DNA from: Streptococcus sp. 263_SSPC
Lineage (GTDB): Bacteria > Bacillota > Bacilli > Lactobacillales > Aerococcaceae
DNA length: 64,000 nucleotides
Assembly (NCBI RefSeq): GCF_001071995.1
Contig: NZ_JVNU01000051.1
Coordinates: 1-64,000 of the forward strand
Direction of reading: 5' to 3'
Under the pieces are notes generated by a model. That model was given only the letters and a program-made list of their open reading frames with translations. It had not been told where the DNA came from and ran no database searches. This document shows positions 52,662 through 61,343 of this stretch, in pieces (within the stretch, counting starts at the first letter, position 1; the number at the start of each line of letters is the position of its first letter). A program made the translations under genes and the position numbers.

Positions 52662-53996
52662 ATGGAACAAGAATACTTAACCGTCACCGCGTTGACGAAG
52701 TATATTAAAACTAAATTTGACCGTGATCCGCACTTAGACCGCGTTTATTTGACGGGAGAAATTTCGAACTTTAATAAAAATAGTGTCCATAAGTATTTCA
52801 ACTTAAAGGATGAAAATGCGATTATCGCTGCAACAATGTTCCAAGGTGCCTATAAGAAAATTCAATTCCAACCAGAAGAAGGAATGAAGGTTCTTGTGAT
52901 TGGGCGCGTTACGGTTTATGAGAAATCTGGGAAATACCAAATGATTATCGAGCATATGGAACCAGATGGTGTTGGAGCTCTTTATCAAGCCTACGAGCAG
53001 TTGAAGAAAAAATTAACTGAAGAAGGCGTATTTGCTGGACCAAAGAAACCAATTCCTGTATTTCCAAAGAAAATTGCGATTTTAACGAGTGATACAGGTG
53101 CTGTTATTCGAGATATTCAAACAACGGTAGCTCGACGTTTTCCAATCGCACAACTCGTGTTATATCCAACCGTGGTACAAGGAGTTCACGCCGTTCCAAG
53201 CATTCTTAAAAACTTAGACTTAGTAGAACAGTCGGATGCCGATGTGGTGATTATTGGTCGTGGTGGAGGTTCCATCGAAGACTTGTGGGCCTTTAACGAA
53301 GAACCAGTTGTAAGACGTGTCGCTTCATTCTCGCTACCGATTATCTCAAGTGTGGGGCATGAAACAGATACGACCTTAACAGACTTTGCCGCTGACCAAC
53401 GTGCAGCGACACCAACTGCCGCAGCAGAACTTGCAACCCCGGTCTTAAATGACATCCATTTAACACTTGGGAATCTAACAGGGCGCTTGCAAACCACGAT
53501 GCTTAATCAGTTGAATACTCGTAAGGAGTTATTAAGTAAGCTAGAGAAATCTGGTATTTTTGTAAAACCAGAACGGATGTATGAAGTCTATGCGCAACAA
53601 GTAGATCAATTGCGATTAAAATTGATGCAAGGGATGCAACAAAGACTTCATTTGGCCAAACAACAGTCGATGCAATTTACGCACCGCCTGCAATTAGTTT
53701 CGCCAGAACAATTATTAATTCAACAAAAGCAAAAACTCGAATGGTTGCATAAGCAATTAGTCGATAGCAATCAAAATTACTTGCAGGATAAGCAAATCAG
53801 ATTCCAACAATTAGTGGAGAAATTAGATTTACTTAGTCCGTTGAAGATTATGACGCGTGGTTACGGTATCGTATTTAAAGACGGTGATATCGTGAAGTCC
53901 GTTGACCAAATTGAAGAAGAACAACCAATTGAAATCAGACTTAGTGATGGTTTAGTGAATGCTACTGTCACAGCAAAAAATAAGGAGAGTTTATAA
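52662..53996 (+). CDS. xseA: Exonuclease VII large subunit
   Basis: XseA with several XseB copies degrades single-stranded DNA. The 444-residue protein has an N-terminal OB fold (EYLTVTALTKYIKTKFDRDPHLDRVYLTGEISN) and the catalytic domain with IAILTSDTGAVIRDI, IIGRGGGSIEDLWAFNEE and SSVGHETDTTLTDFAADQRAATPTAAAEL. A long helical C-terminal part follows. AGAAGGAGTAGGAC precedes the ATG; it begins three bases after folD. The last base overlaps the xseB start. Confidence 0.96.
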   Translation: MEQEYLTVTALTKYIKTKFDRDPHLDRVYLTGEISNFNKNSVHKYFNLKDENAIIAATMFQGAYKKIQFQPEEGMKVLVIGRVTVYEKSGKYQMIIEHMEPDGVGALYQAYEQLKKKLTEEGVFAGPKKPIPVFPKKIAILTSDTGAVIRDIQTTVARRFPIAQLVLYPTVVQGVHAVPSILKNLDLVEQSDADVVIIGRGGGSIEDLWAFNEEPVVRRVASFSLPIISSVGHETDTTLTDFAADQRAATPTAAAELATPVLNDIHLTLGNLTGRLQTTMLNQLNTRKELLSKLEKSGIFVKPERMYEVYAQQVDQLRLKLMQGMQQRLHLAKQQSMQFTHRLQLVSPEQLLIQQKQKLEWLHKQLVDSNQNYLQDKQIRFQQLVEKLDLLSPLKIMTRGYGIVFKDGDIVKSVDQIEEEQPIEIRLSDGLVNATVTAKNKESL

Positions 53997-54208
53997 TGGC
54001 TAAAAAAGAAATGAAATTTGAAGAAGCAATGGGAGCCTTAGAACAAATCGTGAGCCAATTAGAAAGCGGAAATGTTCCTTTAGATGAAGCGCTTGATAAG
54101 TTCAAAGAAGGAATGGAATTAAGCCAATTTTGTAATGAAACATTGACAAAAGCCGAAGAAACAGTTCGTGCAATGATTACAGTGAACGCAGAAGGAAAAG
54201 AGGCATAG
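53996..54208 (+). CDS. xseB: Exonuclease VII small subunit
   Basis: The 70-residue helical-hairpin protein has the family pattern KFEEAMGALEQIVSQLESGNVPLDEALDKFKEGMELSQFCNETL. It decorates the helical extension of XseA. AAGGAGAGTTTATA inside the xseA end is its ribosome binding site, and the start overlaps the xseA stop. Confidence 0.95.
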   Translation: MAKKEMKFEEAMGALEQIVSQLESGNVPLDEALDKFKEGMELSQFCNETLTKAEETVRAMITVNAEGKEA

Positions 54209-54212
54209 TCGT

Positions 54213-55091
54213 ATGGTGAAGGATGTTATTCAACAACTTCAACAAGACGTAGCACTTCACTTAACGCAGCTGATTGAAAAAAGACCTTCAGATGCGAGGT
54301 TGAAAGAAGCGATGTTATACGCCGTTCAATCCGGTGGCAAACGCATTAGACCGCTCTTGACACTTGCGGTTGGTTCAGCTGGAACTTCGTCAAATGAAGC
54401 AGCGTTAGACTTGGCGTGTGCCTTAGAGATGATTCATACGTATTCACTCATTCATGATGACTTACCAGGGATGGATGACGATGACCTTCGTCGTGGTCGT
54501 CCAACCGTGCATAAGGCTTTTGATGAAGCCACTGCGATTTTGGCTGGAGATGCATTACTGACATTAGCATTCGAAGTGGCAGCAAATGCCAACTTACAAG
54601 CTCATCAATTAGTGGAAGCCGTGAAGATTTTGTCGACAGCTTCAGGTATGAGTGGCATGATTTCAGGCCAAATGAAAGATATAGCTAGTGAAGAAGTGAC
54701 GATTACTTTAGAACAAATGAAGGAAATCCATCGTGAGAAAACAGGCGAGTTATTACTAGCTGCTGTACGTCTTGGAAATCTTTTTGTAGATGATTCGAAG
54801 ATGAAAGAAGCTTTTGTATCTTATGCAACGCACTTTGGTCTAGCATTCCAAATTCAAAACGACTTGCAAGATGTGTGCTGGACAAGTGAGCAAACTGGTA
54901 AAGAAACAGGTAAGGATTCAGAACTAAGTAAAAATACGTATCCGAGTCTCTTAGGAGTAGAAGGCGCAAAAGAAGCATTGCTAAGCGAAATCGCTTCTTG
55001 TAAGCGTGCATTAGAGGAAGTTGAGTTTTCACCAGAAAACCAACAAACAAAGGCGCTACTCGTTGAATTTTTAACGTATCTAGAAATATAG
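54213..55091 (+). CDS. ispA: Polyprenyl diphosphate synthase (farnesyl/geranyl type)
   Basis: The 292-residue trans-prenyltransferase condenses isopentenyl diphosphate into farnesyl or geranylgeranyl diphosphate, feeding undecaprenyl phosphate synthesis. The first Asp-rich motif is DDLPGMDDDDLRRGRPT (about residues 87-103), with the two-residue insert typical of bacterial FPP synthases. The second Asp motif, normally DDILD, reads QNDLQDV near residue 216: FQIQNDLQDVCW. The first Asp is thus replaced by Asn, a modest deviation worth noting. It starts four bases after xseB. Confidence 0.93.
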   Translation: MVKDVIQQLQQDVALHLTQLIEKRPSDARLKEAMLYAVQSGGKRIRPLLTLAVGSAGTSSNEAALDLACALEMIHTYSLIHDDLPGMDDDDLRRGRPTVHKAFDEATAILAGDALLTLAFEVAANANLQAHQLVEAVKILSTASGMSGMISGQMKDIASEEVTITLEQMKEIHREKTGELLLAAVRLGNLFVDDSKMKEAFVSYATHFGLAFQIQNDLQDVCWTSEQTGKETGKDSELSKNTYPSLLGVEGAKEALLSEIASCKRALEEVEFSPENQQTKALLVEFLTYLEI

Positions 55092-55100
55092 GAGTAACAA

Positions 55101-55916
55101 ATGGAAAAAGAACGTGTGGATATTCTAGTCGTCCAACAAGGATTGACAGATTCCAGAGAAAAAGCAAAACGTCTTGTCATGGCAGGACAGATTGTGGATG
55201 CTGTGAATCATAATCGATACGACAAACCAGGGGAGAAAATTCCTGTAACGAGTTCATTGATGATTAAAGGGGAACCGTTGAAATATGTCTCTCGTGGCGG
55301 TTTGAAATTAGAAAAAGCCTTAAAAGAATTCGATGTCAGTGTCGATGGAAAGATTTTACTTGATATCGGTGCTTCTACAGGTGGCTTTACAGATGCGGCC
55401 TTACAAAATGGAGCTAAACAAAGTTATGCACTCGATGTGGGGTATAACCAATTAGATTATAAACTTCGCCAAGATGAACGTGTCGTTGTTATGGAGCGTA
55501 TGAATTTCCGCTTTGCCACACCAGATGATTTCACAAAAGGACAACCAGATGTGGCTTCGATTGACGTATCGTTTATCTCATTAAAACTTATTTTACCGCC
55601 ATTAAAACCAATTCTAAAAGAAGGCGGGGACGTGCTCGTATTGATTAAACCGCAATTCGAAGCAGGTCGTGAACGCATCGGGAAAAAAGGAATTGTTAGC
55701 GATCCAAAAGTACATGAAGATGTATTAGTAGATATTTTAAGCTTTAGTGAACAAATTGGATTCACTGTCGAGAAAGTAACGTATTCACCAATTACTGGTG
55801 GAAGTGGGAATATTGAATTTTTAGCGCATTTAAAAAATACGGCTCCAGGTGAGGTTCATTCATTTGAAGAACTCGCGCGTGAGACGGTTAAAGAAGCGCA
55901 ACGATTAAAAAAGTAA
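55101..55916 (+). CDS. tlyA: TlyA-family rRNA methyltransferase / hemolysin-like protein
   Basis: The 271-residue protein has an N-terminal S4 RNA-binding domain (RVDILVVQQGLTDSREKAKRLVMAGQIVDAV) and an FtsJ-type SAM domain with LDIGASTGGFTDAALQNGA and a catalytic Lys region (LVLIKPQFEAGRERIGKKGIV). Characterised relatives 2'-O-methylate rRNA; the hemolysin label is historical. GGAGTAAC precedes the ATG. In Bacillus and many Firmicutes argR lies between tlyA and recN; here recN follows directly. Confidence 0.92.
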   Translation: MEKERVDILVVQQGLTDSREKAKRLVMAGQIVDAVNHNRYDKPGEKIPVTSSLMIKGEPLKYVSRGGLKLEKALKEFDVSVDGKILLDIGASTGGFTDAALQNGAKQSYALDVGYNQLDYKLRQDERVVVMERMNFRFATPDDFTKGQPDVASIDVSFISLKLILPPLKPILKEGGDVLVLIKPQFEAGRERIGKKGIVSDPKVHEDVLVDILSFSEQIGFTVEKVTYSPITGGSGNIEFLAHLKNTAPGEVHSFEELARETVKEAQRLKK

Positions 55917-55928
55917 AGGGTGACGAAC

Positions 55929-57641
55929 TTGATTCAAGAGATTTATATTAAGAATTTTGCCATTATCGAAGAAGTTCAGTGTACGTTTGAAAAAGGAATG
56001 ACGGTATTAACCGGGGAAACGGGTGCTGGTAAATCGATTATTATTGATGCGGTGGGCCTATTAATTGGAGAACGTGCATCGCTTGAAATGATTCGTTATG
56101 GTGAAGAAAAATCCTTGATTCAAGGGGTATTCCGAATTGAGGATCCAGCTGTTGTTGAAAAGTTGCAAGAATTCGGTGTTGAAGTTGTTGAAGATGAATT
56201 AATGATTCAACGTGAATTATTGCAAAACGGGAAATCAAACTGCCGTATTAATGGACAGTTAGCGACTGTTGCGCTCCTTAAACAAATCGGACCTTATTTA
56301 ATCGATATTCATGGTCAAAATGAGCATTTCCTCTTATTAAATGAAGAGAAACACCTAGGGCTATTAGATGAGTTTGCACACCATCAAATGGGTTCATTAA
56401 TGGCCGAGTACGATGAAGCATACGCTAAAGTGGTTGCTGCAAAACAAGAGCTTAGAGCCTTGCAAACGGCGGAAAAAGAAGACGCACAACGCGTAGATAT
56501 GTTGAAATTCCAACTGCAAGAAATCGAAGAAGCCAATATTTATGTGGGTGAGGAAGAACAATTAAGTGAAGAGAAAGAATACTTTACACACTTCCAAAAA
56601 ATCCAAACGGCACTTCAAACAGCTCTTGCAGCTCTTGAAGGAGAAGAGTATTCAAGCGTCGATGCTATAGGAGAAGCGACACGTGAAGTGGAAAGCCTAG
56701 AATCGATTTCAACAAGCTTTAAGACACTTTCTACGCAAATGAGTGAGGCTTACTATCAATTACAAGATGCCGCAAGTGCGATTCGTCATGAAATTGAAAA
56801 TGCAGAATTTGACGAAGAACGTCTGGCCTTTATCGAAGAACGTCTTGATGTTTACTATCAATTAAAACGTAAATATGGGGATGATGCAGAAGAAATTCTA
56901 GCCTTCCAAGATAAAGCCAGAGACGCTTTGAATAAGATTGAAAATAAAGAAGCATTGATTGCTGAGACAGAAAAAGTGTTGAAACAAGCTACTCTTGAAG
57001 CATTTGCGATTGCAGAGAAGATTTCAAGTATTCGTCGTGAAGTGGCAAAACGCTTAGAAGCAGATATTGTGAGCGAATTGCACGGACTATACATGGAGAA
57101 TGCGCAATTTGGTATTCAATTTGAGACAACTGAAGCCTTACTGGAAACAGGGATTGACATTGTTGAGTTTTACATTTCAACGAACAAAGGGGAACCATTG
57201 AAGCCTCTTAGCAAGATTGTCTCTGGAGGGGAGTTGTCGCGTATTACATTAGCGATGAAATCCATCTTCACGAAAGAACAACTCGTTGGAACGATTATTT
57301 TTGACGAGGTGGATACAGGTGTCAGCGGACGTGTGGCGCAGGCGATTGCTTCTAAAATGCACTACATTTCAGAATACGCTCAAGTGTTGAGTATTACTCA
57401 TTTACCTCAAGTGGCAAGTATGGCAGATACGCATATTCATATTGAAAAAGTGGAAGAAGGCGAACGTACGCATACGATTCTGAAAGTGATGGACGAAGTA
57501 GAACGAACAGAAGAAATCGCGCGTATGCTTTCAGGTACGACGATTACAGCATTAACACTTGAAAATGCAAAAGAATTATTACAAATTTCAAACGCAATTA
57601 AACAAGAAAATGATACACGAGCAGAAGGTGAACGCAAATGA
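55929..57641 (+). CDS. recN: DNA repair protein RecN
   Basis: RecN is an SMC-like ATPase that gathers broken DNA ends. The 570-residue protein has the Walker A GETGAGKSIIIDA near residue 36, long coiled coils (about 155-345) and the C-terminal SGGELSRITLAMKSIF signature with IIFDEVDTGVSG. The start chosen is TTG 55929 behind AAAGGGTGA: it gives the family-typical N-terminus IQEIYIKNFAIIEEV. GTG 55920 falls inside that ribosome binding site. The stop overlaps the next gene (ATGA). Confidence 0.94.
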   Translation: MIQEIYIKNFAIIEEVQCTFEKGMTVLTGETGAGKSIIIDAVGLLIGERASLEMIRYGEEKSLIQGVFRIEDPAVVEKLQEFGVEVVEDELMIQRELLQNGKSNCRINGQLATVALLKQIGPYLIDIHGQNEHFLLLNEEKHLGLLDEFAHHQMGSLMAEYDEAYAKVVAAKQELRALQTAEKEDAQRVDMLKFQLQEIEEANIYVGEEEQLSEEKEYFTHFQKIQTALQTALAALEGEEYSSVDAIGEATREVESLESISTSFKTLSTQMSEAYYQLQDAASAIRHEIENAEFDEERLAFIEERLDVYYQLKRKYGDDAEEILAFQDKARDALNKIENKEALIAETEKVLKQATLEAFAIAEKISSIRREVAKRLEADIVSELHGLYMENAQFGIQFETTEALLETGIDIVEFYISTNKGEPLKPLSKIVSGGELSRITLAMKSIFTKEQLVGTIIFDEVDTGVSGRVAQAIASKMHYISEYAQVLSITHLPQVASMADTHIHIEKVEEGERTHTILKVMDEVERTEEIARMLSGTTITALTLENAKELLQISNAIKQENDTRAEGERK

Positions 57642-58366
57642 CAAAAATCTTTGCACATAGAGGAAGTAAAGGGACTCATCCAGAAAATACACTTGCTTCA
57701 TTTAAGGAAGCAGTGCGTGTTGGAAGTGATGGGATTGAACTCGATGTTCATTTAACAAAGGATGGGCATTTAGTCGTGATTCATGATGAAACAGTCGACC
57801 GCACAACCAATGGTACTGGTGAAATCAGAACCTTAACACTAGCAGAAATTAAAGAGTTGGACGCAGGAAGTTGGTTTAATGAGAGATTTGCTGGCGAGAA
57901 GATTCCAACGCTAGACGAAGTACTTCACTTATTAAAAGAGTTAGGTTTCGATGGTCAATTAAATATCGAGTTAAAAACAGATATTATTCAATATGAGGGA
58001 CTCGTTGAGAAATGTCTTGCACTGCAAGGTATCAAGACTTGGCCATTTGCAATTGTTTATTCTAGCTTTAACCCATATACTTTAGTTGAGCTCAAAAAAA
58101 TTAATCCAACTCAAGAAATTGGACTTCTCTTTGAGTCAGTGGAGTGGGCGAATAAAGGTGATGCTATGATTGAAAAAGAAGCATACCATCCTGATTTGAA
58201 GTTACTTGATTGGACGCTTGAATGGAATACGAATCAGTTGCCTTTACGTGTATGGACAGTGAATGAAGATACAGATATCAACCGTTGCTTTGAACTACAG
58301 ATTGAAGCCATTTTTACGGACTATCCGCAAAAGGCGTTACAATTAAAGGAGAACTATGAGCGATAA
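57638..58366 (+). CDS. Glycerophosphodiester phosphodiesterase
   Basis: The 242-residue protein is of the GDPD/UgpQ type: FAHRGSKGTHPENTLASF with the catalytic His, GIELDVHLTKDGHLVVIHDETVDRTTNGTG with metal Glu/Asp and the second His, and ELKTD. It has no signal peptide, so it should act in the cytoplasm on glycerophosphodiesters from lipid turnover. AAGGTGAACGCA inside recN precedes the ATG. Its end overlaps the miaA start by 11 bases. Confidence 0.92.
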   Translation: MTKIFAHRGSKGTHPENTLASFKEAVRVGSDGIELDVHLTKDGHLVVIHDETVDRTTNGTGEIRTLTLAEIKELDAGSWFNERFAGEKIPTLDEVLHLLKELGFDGQLNIELKTDIIQYEGLVEKCLALQGIKTWPFAIVYSSFNPYTLVELKKINPTQEIGLLFESVEWANKGDAMIEKEAYHPDLKLLDWTLEWNTNQLPLRVWTVNEDTDINRCFELQIEAIFTDYPQKALQLKENYER

Positions 58367-59297
58367 GCTACCAAAAATTATGATTATCGTGGGACCAACC
58401 GCGGTAGGAAAAACAGCTCTCAGTATTGAACTAGCAAAACACTTCAATGGCGAAATCATTAATGGAGATTCACTTCAAGTGTATAAAGGTCTTGATATTG
58501 GGACAGCAAAAGTTACTGAGGAAGAAAAAGAAGGCGTTCCTCACCACCTGCTAGATATTTGTGAGTGGGATGAACCTTTTACTGCAAGTGACTTTAAAGA
58601 GAAGGCCGAAGCAGCTATTGCAGACATTACGAGTCGTGGAAAACTACCGATTATCGTTGGTGGAACAGGACTCTATATCGAAGGACTATTATATGGATTT
58701 CATTATAGTGGTGAGGGTTCAAATGATCCGGATTATCGTTTATTAAAAGAACAAGAGCTAGAAGAAAAAGGTTCAGAAGTACTTTGGAATGAATTAAATG
58801 CCGTAGATCCAGAAGCCGCTGCAAAGATTTCGGTCAATAATCCTAGACGGGTGATTCGCGCACTAGAAGTCATTCATGCGACTGGGAAGAAGTTTTCAAG
58901 CCTAGAAATTCAAAAGACGCCGCACTATGATGCGTTTATTATTGGTTTAAATACAGATCGTGCACTTCTATATGAGCGCATCAATTTGCGTGTAGAATTG
59001 ATGAGTGAGGCTGGACTTGAAGAAGAAGCAAGAGATTTATATGAAAAATCAAAAGGCCTAGATATCCAATCGATTAGTGGAATTGGATATAAGGAATGGA
59101 TTTCGTATTTTGAAGGAGAACAGTCGCGTGAGGCGATTATTGCGACCATTCAACAAAACTCAAGACGATACGCAAAACGACAATTAACGTGGTTTAGAAA
59201 TCGACTACCGCACATTCGTTGGGTGAATTTATTAGAGAATCCAAATGATAAAGAAGACCTATTAGAAGAACTATCATCTTTTGTAGAGGAGGGATAG
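58356..59297 (+). CDS. miaA: tRNA dimethylallyltransferase
   Basis: MiaA adds an isopentenyl group to A37 of tRNAs reading U-starting codons, using dimethylallyl diphosphate. The 313-residue protein has the P-loop IVGPTAVGKTALS (about 9-21), INGDSLQVYKGLDIGTAK, PIIVGGTGLYIEGLLYGF, NNPRRVIRALEV and the C-terminal tRNA-binding RRYAKRQLTWFRNR. AAAGGAGAACT precedes the ATG inside the upstream gene. Confidence 0.96.
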   Translation: MSDKLPKIMIIVGPTAVGKTALSIELAKHFNGEIINGDSLQVYKGLDIGTAKVTEEEKEGVPHHLLDICEWDEPFTASDFKEKAEAAIADITSRGKLPIIVGGTGLYIEGLLYGFHYSGEGSNDPDYRLLKEQELEEKGSEVLWNELNAVDPEAAAKISVNNPRRVIRALEVIHATGKKFSSLEIQKTPHYDAFIIGLNTDRALLYERINLRVELMSEAGLEEEARDLYEKSKGLDIQSISGIGYKEWISYFEGEQSREAIIATIQQNSRRYAKRQLTWFRNRLPHIRWVNLLENPNDKEDLLEELSSFVEEG

Positions 59298-59298
59298 A

Positions 59299-60501
59299 AT
59301 GGAACAAAGAGAACGCGTATTAATCGTAAGCGTGCAAACGACGCAAACGGACGAGGATTTCGCATATGCTAACCAAGAGCTGGCGCAATTAGTCGATACA
59401 GCGATGGGTGAAGTAGTTGCTACCGTGACACAAAAACGTGAGTCGATTAGTGGACGTACGCTTGTTGGAAAAGGAAAAGTGGAAGAAATCAGCCATCTTG
59501 TTGACGAACTAGAAGTAGACCTTGTTGTATTCTATCAATCGCTCACAGGGTCGATGGTGAAAAATCTCAATAAATCGATTAACTGTCGTATCATTGACCG
59601 TGTACAATTAATTTTAGATATTTTTGCAATGCGTGCTCGTTCTAAAGAAGGGAAGCTACAAGTACAGCTCGCGCAATTAAACTACTTACTACCTCGTCTT
59701 TCGGGTCAACGAGAAGGCTTGTCTCGTCAAGGTGGGGGAATTGGTACTCGTGGTCCAGGGGAAACACGTTTAGAAACTGATAGACGTTATATTCGTAAGC
59801 AAATCCAAGATATCGAAGAACAGTTAGAACAAATCAAGAAACACCGTGAGCGTTCACGGGAGAAAAGAAAGAGTTCAAACGGGTTCCAGCTTGGATTAAT
59901 TGGATATACGAATGCTGGAAAGTCTACGATTTTAAATCAATTAACGCAGGCGGGTACTTACCAAATGGACCAATTGTTTGCGACTCTTAATCCATTAACA
60001 AGACAGGTGGACTTGTTTCCAAACTTTGAAGTGACGCTAACGGATACGGTAGGATTTATTCAAGAGTTACCAACAACATTGATTCATGCATTTGAATCAA
60101 CTCTCGAAGAAAGTGCCGATGTCGATTTATTAGTTCATGTGGTGGATGCGTCAAACGCGCAGTTCTCCCTACATGAAAAGACGGTTATCGATTTAGTGAA
60201 TGACTTGGAAATGCAAGAAATTCAAATGGTGACAGTCTATAATAAGACAGACTTAATCGAAGGCGAATTCCAGCCAAATCTTTATCCATCGATTCAAATC
60301 TCCGCAGTGAATGAAGCAGATGTGGAACGATTAAAAGCTTTCCTAAAAGAACAAGTAAAAGCGCAAATGACGTATTATGAAGAGTGGTTAGACGTGACGC
60401 AGACGAAAGAGTTAAATCAGCTGCAACAACGCACTCTTGTTGAGTCATTAAACTATGACGAAGAGAAAAATCAATATTGCGTCAAAGGTTATCGTAAATA
60501 A
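59299..60501 (+). CDS. hflX: GTPase HflX
   Basis: HflX is a ribosome-splitting GTPase that rescues stalled ribosomes in stress. The 400-residue protein has the HflX N-domain (GRTLVGKGKVEEI near residue 51), the Gly-rich linker GGGIGTRGPGETRLETDRR and the G-domain with GYTNAGKSTILNQLT (G1), DTVGFIQELP (G3) and YNKTDL (G4). AGGAGGGATAGA precedes the ATG, and miaA-hflX order is common in bacteria. A terminator follows. Confidence 0.96.
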   Translation: MEQRERVLIVSVQTTQTDEDFAYANQELAQLVDTAMGEVVATVTQKRESISGRTLVGKGKVEEISHLVDELEVDLVVFYQSLTGSMVKNLNKSINCRIIDRVQLILDIFAMRARSKEGKLQVQLAQLNYLLPRLSGQREGLSRQGGGIGTRGPGETRLETDRRYIRKQIQDIEEQLEQIKKHRERSREKRKSSNGFQLGLIGYTNAGKSTILNQLTQAGTYQMDQLFATLNPLTRQVDLFPNFEVTLTDTVGFIQELPTTLIHAFESTLEESADVDLLVHVVDASNAQFSLHEKTVIDLVNDLEMQEIQMVTVYNKTDLIEGEFQPNLYPSIQISAVNEADVERLKAFLKEQVKAQMTYYEEWLDVTQTKELNQLQQRTLVESLNYDEEKNQYCVKGYRK

Positions 60502-60508
60502 TATTTTA

Positions 60509-60543
60509 AAACGGCTTGAAACTCTGAATTCAAGCCGTTTTTT
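60509..60543 (+). terminator. Terminator after hflX
   Basis: AAACGGCTTGAA (60509-60520) pairs perfectly with TTCAAGCCGTTT (60529-60540), followed by T residues. Confidence 0.87.
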
Positions 60544-60554
60544 GTGGCGTAAAT

Positions 60555-60583
60555 TTGTAATCTAAACCCAAAACGCGTATAAT
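60555..60583 (+). promoter_or_regulatory. Promoter of rnc-smc
   Basis: TTGTAA (60555-60560), a 17-base spacer and a perfect TATAAT (60578-60583), 33 bases before the rnc start. Confidence 0.7.
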
Positions 60584-60615
60584 ATTGAAGATAAGGAATT
60601 TTTCAGGAGGCCATC

Positions 60616-61326
60616 ATGAAAGAGATAAAAGCACTCTCAGCAATTTTAAAAGAGAAGTTCGATATTTCGTTTAACAACGAGGCATTGCTCGTCGAAGCGA
60701 TGACTCACTCTTCGTATGCCAATGAGCATAAAGAGATGAAGGGAATCTATAACGAGCGTATTGAGTTTCTTGGAGATGCGGTTTTAGAACTGAATATTTC
60801 TGATTGGCTTTTTAGACAATTTCCTCATTTTAAAGAAGGACAATTAACGAAACTAAGAGCACAAATCGTTTGCGAAGATAGCTTATCGATGCTAGCAAAG
60901 GAATGTTCTCTGAACGAGTACTTATTACTCGGAAAAGGAGAAACACTGAGCGGTGGTCGTGAAAAGCCAGCTGTTTTATGTGATGTGTTCGAGGCATTTA
61001 TTGGCGCTCTTTATCTTGATAAAGGGATGGAAGAAGTACAACGTTTCTTAGACCAAGTGATTGTTCCAAAAATTAAAAATGGACGTTATGAACTGATTAC
61101 TGATTTTAAAACTGAGTTACAAGAATTCTTGCAACAAAATGGGACAGTTCATATTCGTTATGAATTGATTAAAGAAGAAGGGCCTTCGCACGATAAAGTA
61201 TTTACCGTTCAAGTAACCGTGGATGGGAAGAAATACAAAACTGCGAGTGGTAAAACGAAGAAGGCAGCCGAGCAAATGGCCGCAAAATTGACTATGGAAG
61301 AACTAACACAGAGTTCACTTTCATAG
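60616..61326 (+). CDS. rnc: Ribonuclease III
   Basis: RNase III cuts double-stranded RNA in rRNA and mRNA maturation. The 236-residue protein has the catalytic signature ERIEFLGDAVLEL near residue 47, the second acidic site DVFEAFIGALYLDKG, and a C-terminal dsRNA-binding domain (DFKTELQEFLQQNGTVHIRYELIKEEGPSHDKVFTVQV). TCAGGAGGCCATC precedes the ATG. It is 17 bases upstream of smc, the usual Firmicutes order. Confidence 0.97.
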   Translation: MKEIKALSAILKEKFDISFNNEALLVEAMTHSSYANEHKEMKGIYNERIEFLGDAVLELNISDWLFRQFPHFKEGQLTKLRAQIVCEDSLSMLAKECSLNEYLLLGKGETLSGGREKPAVLCDVFEAFIGALYLDKGMEEVQRFLDQVIVPKIKNGRYELITDFKTELQEFLQQNGTVHIRYELIKEEGPSHDKVFTVQVTVDGKKYKTASGKTKKAAEQMAAKLTMEELTQSSLS

Positions 61327-61343
61327 AAAGAAAGGATTAAAGC

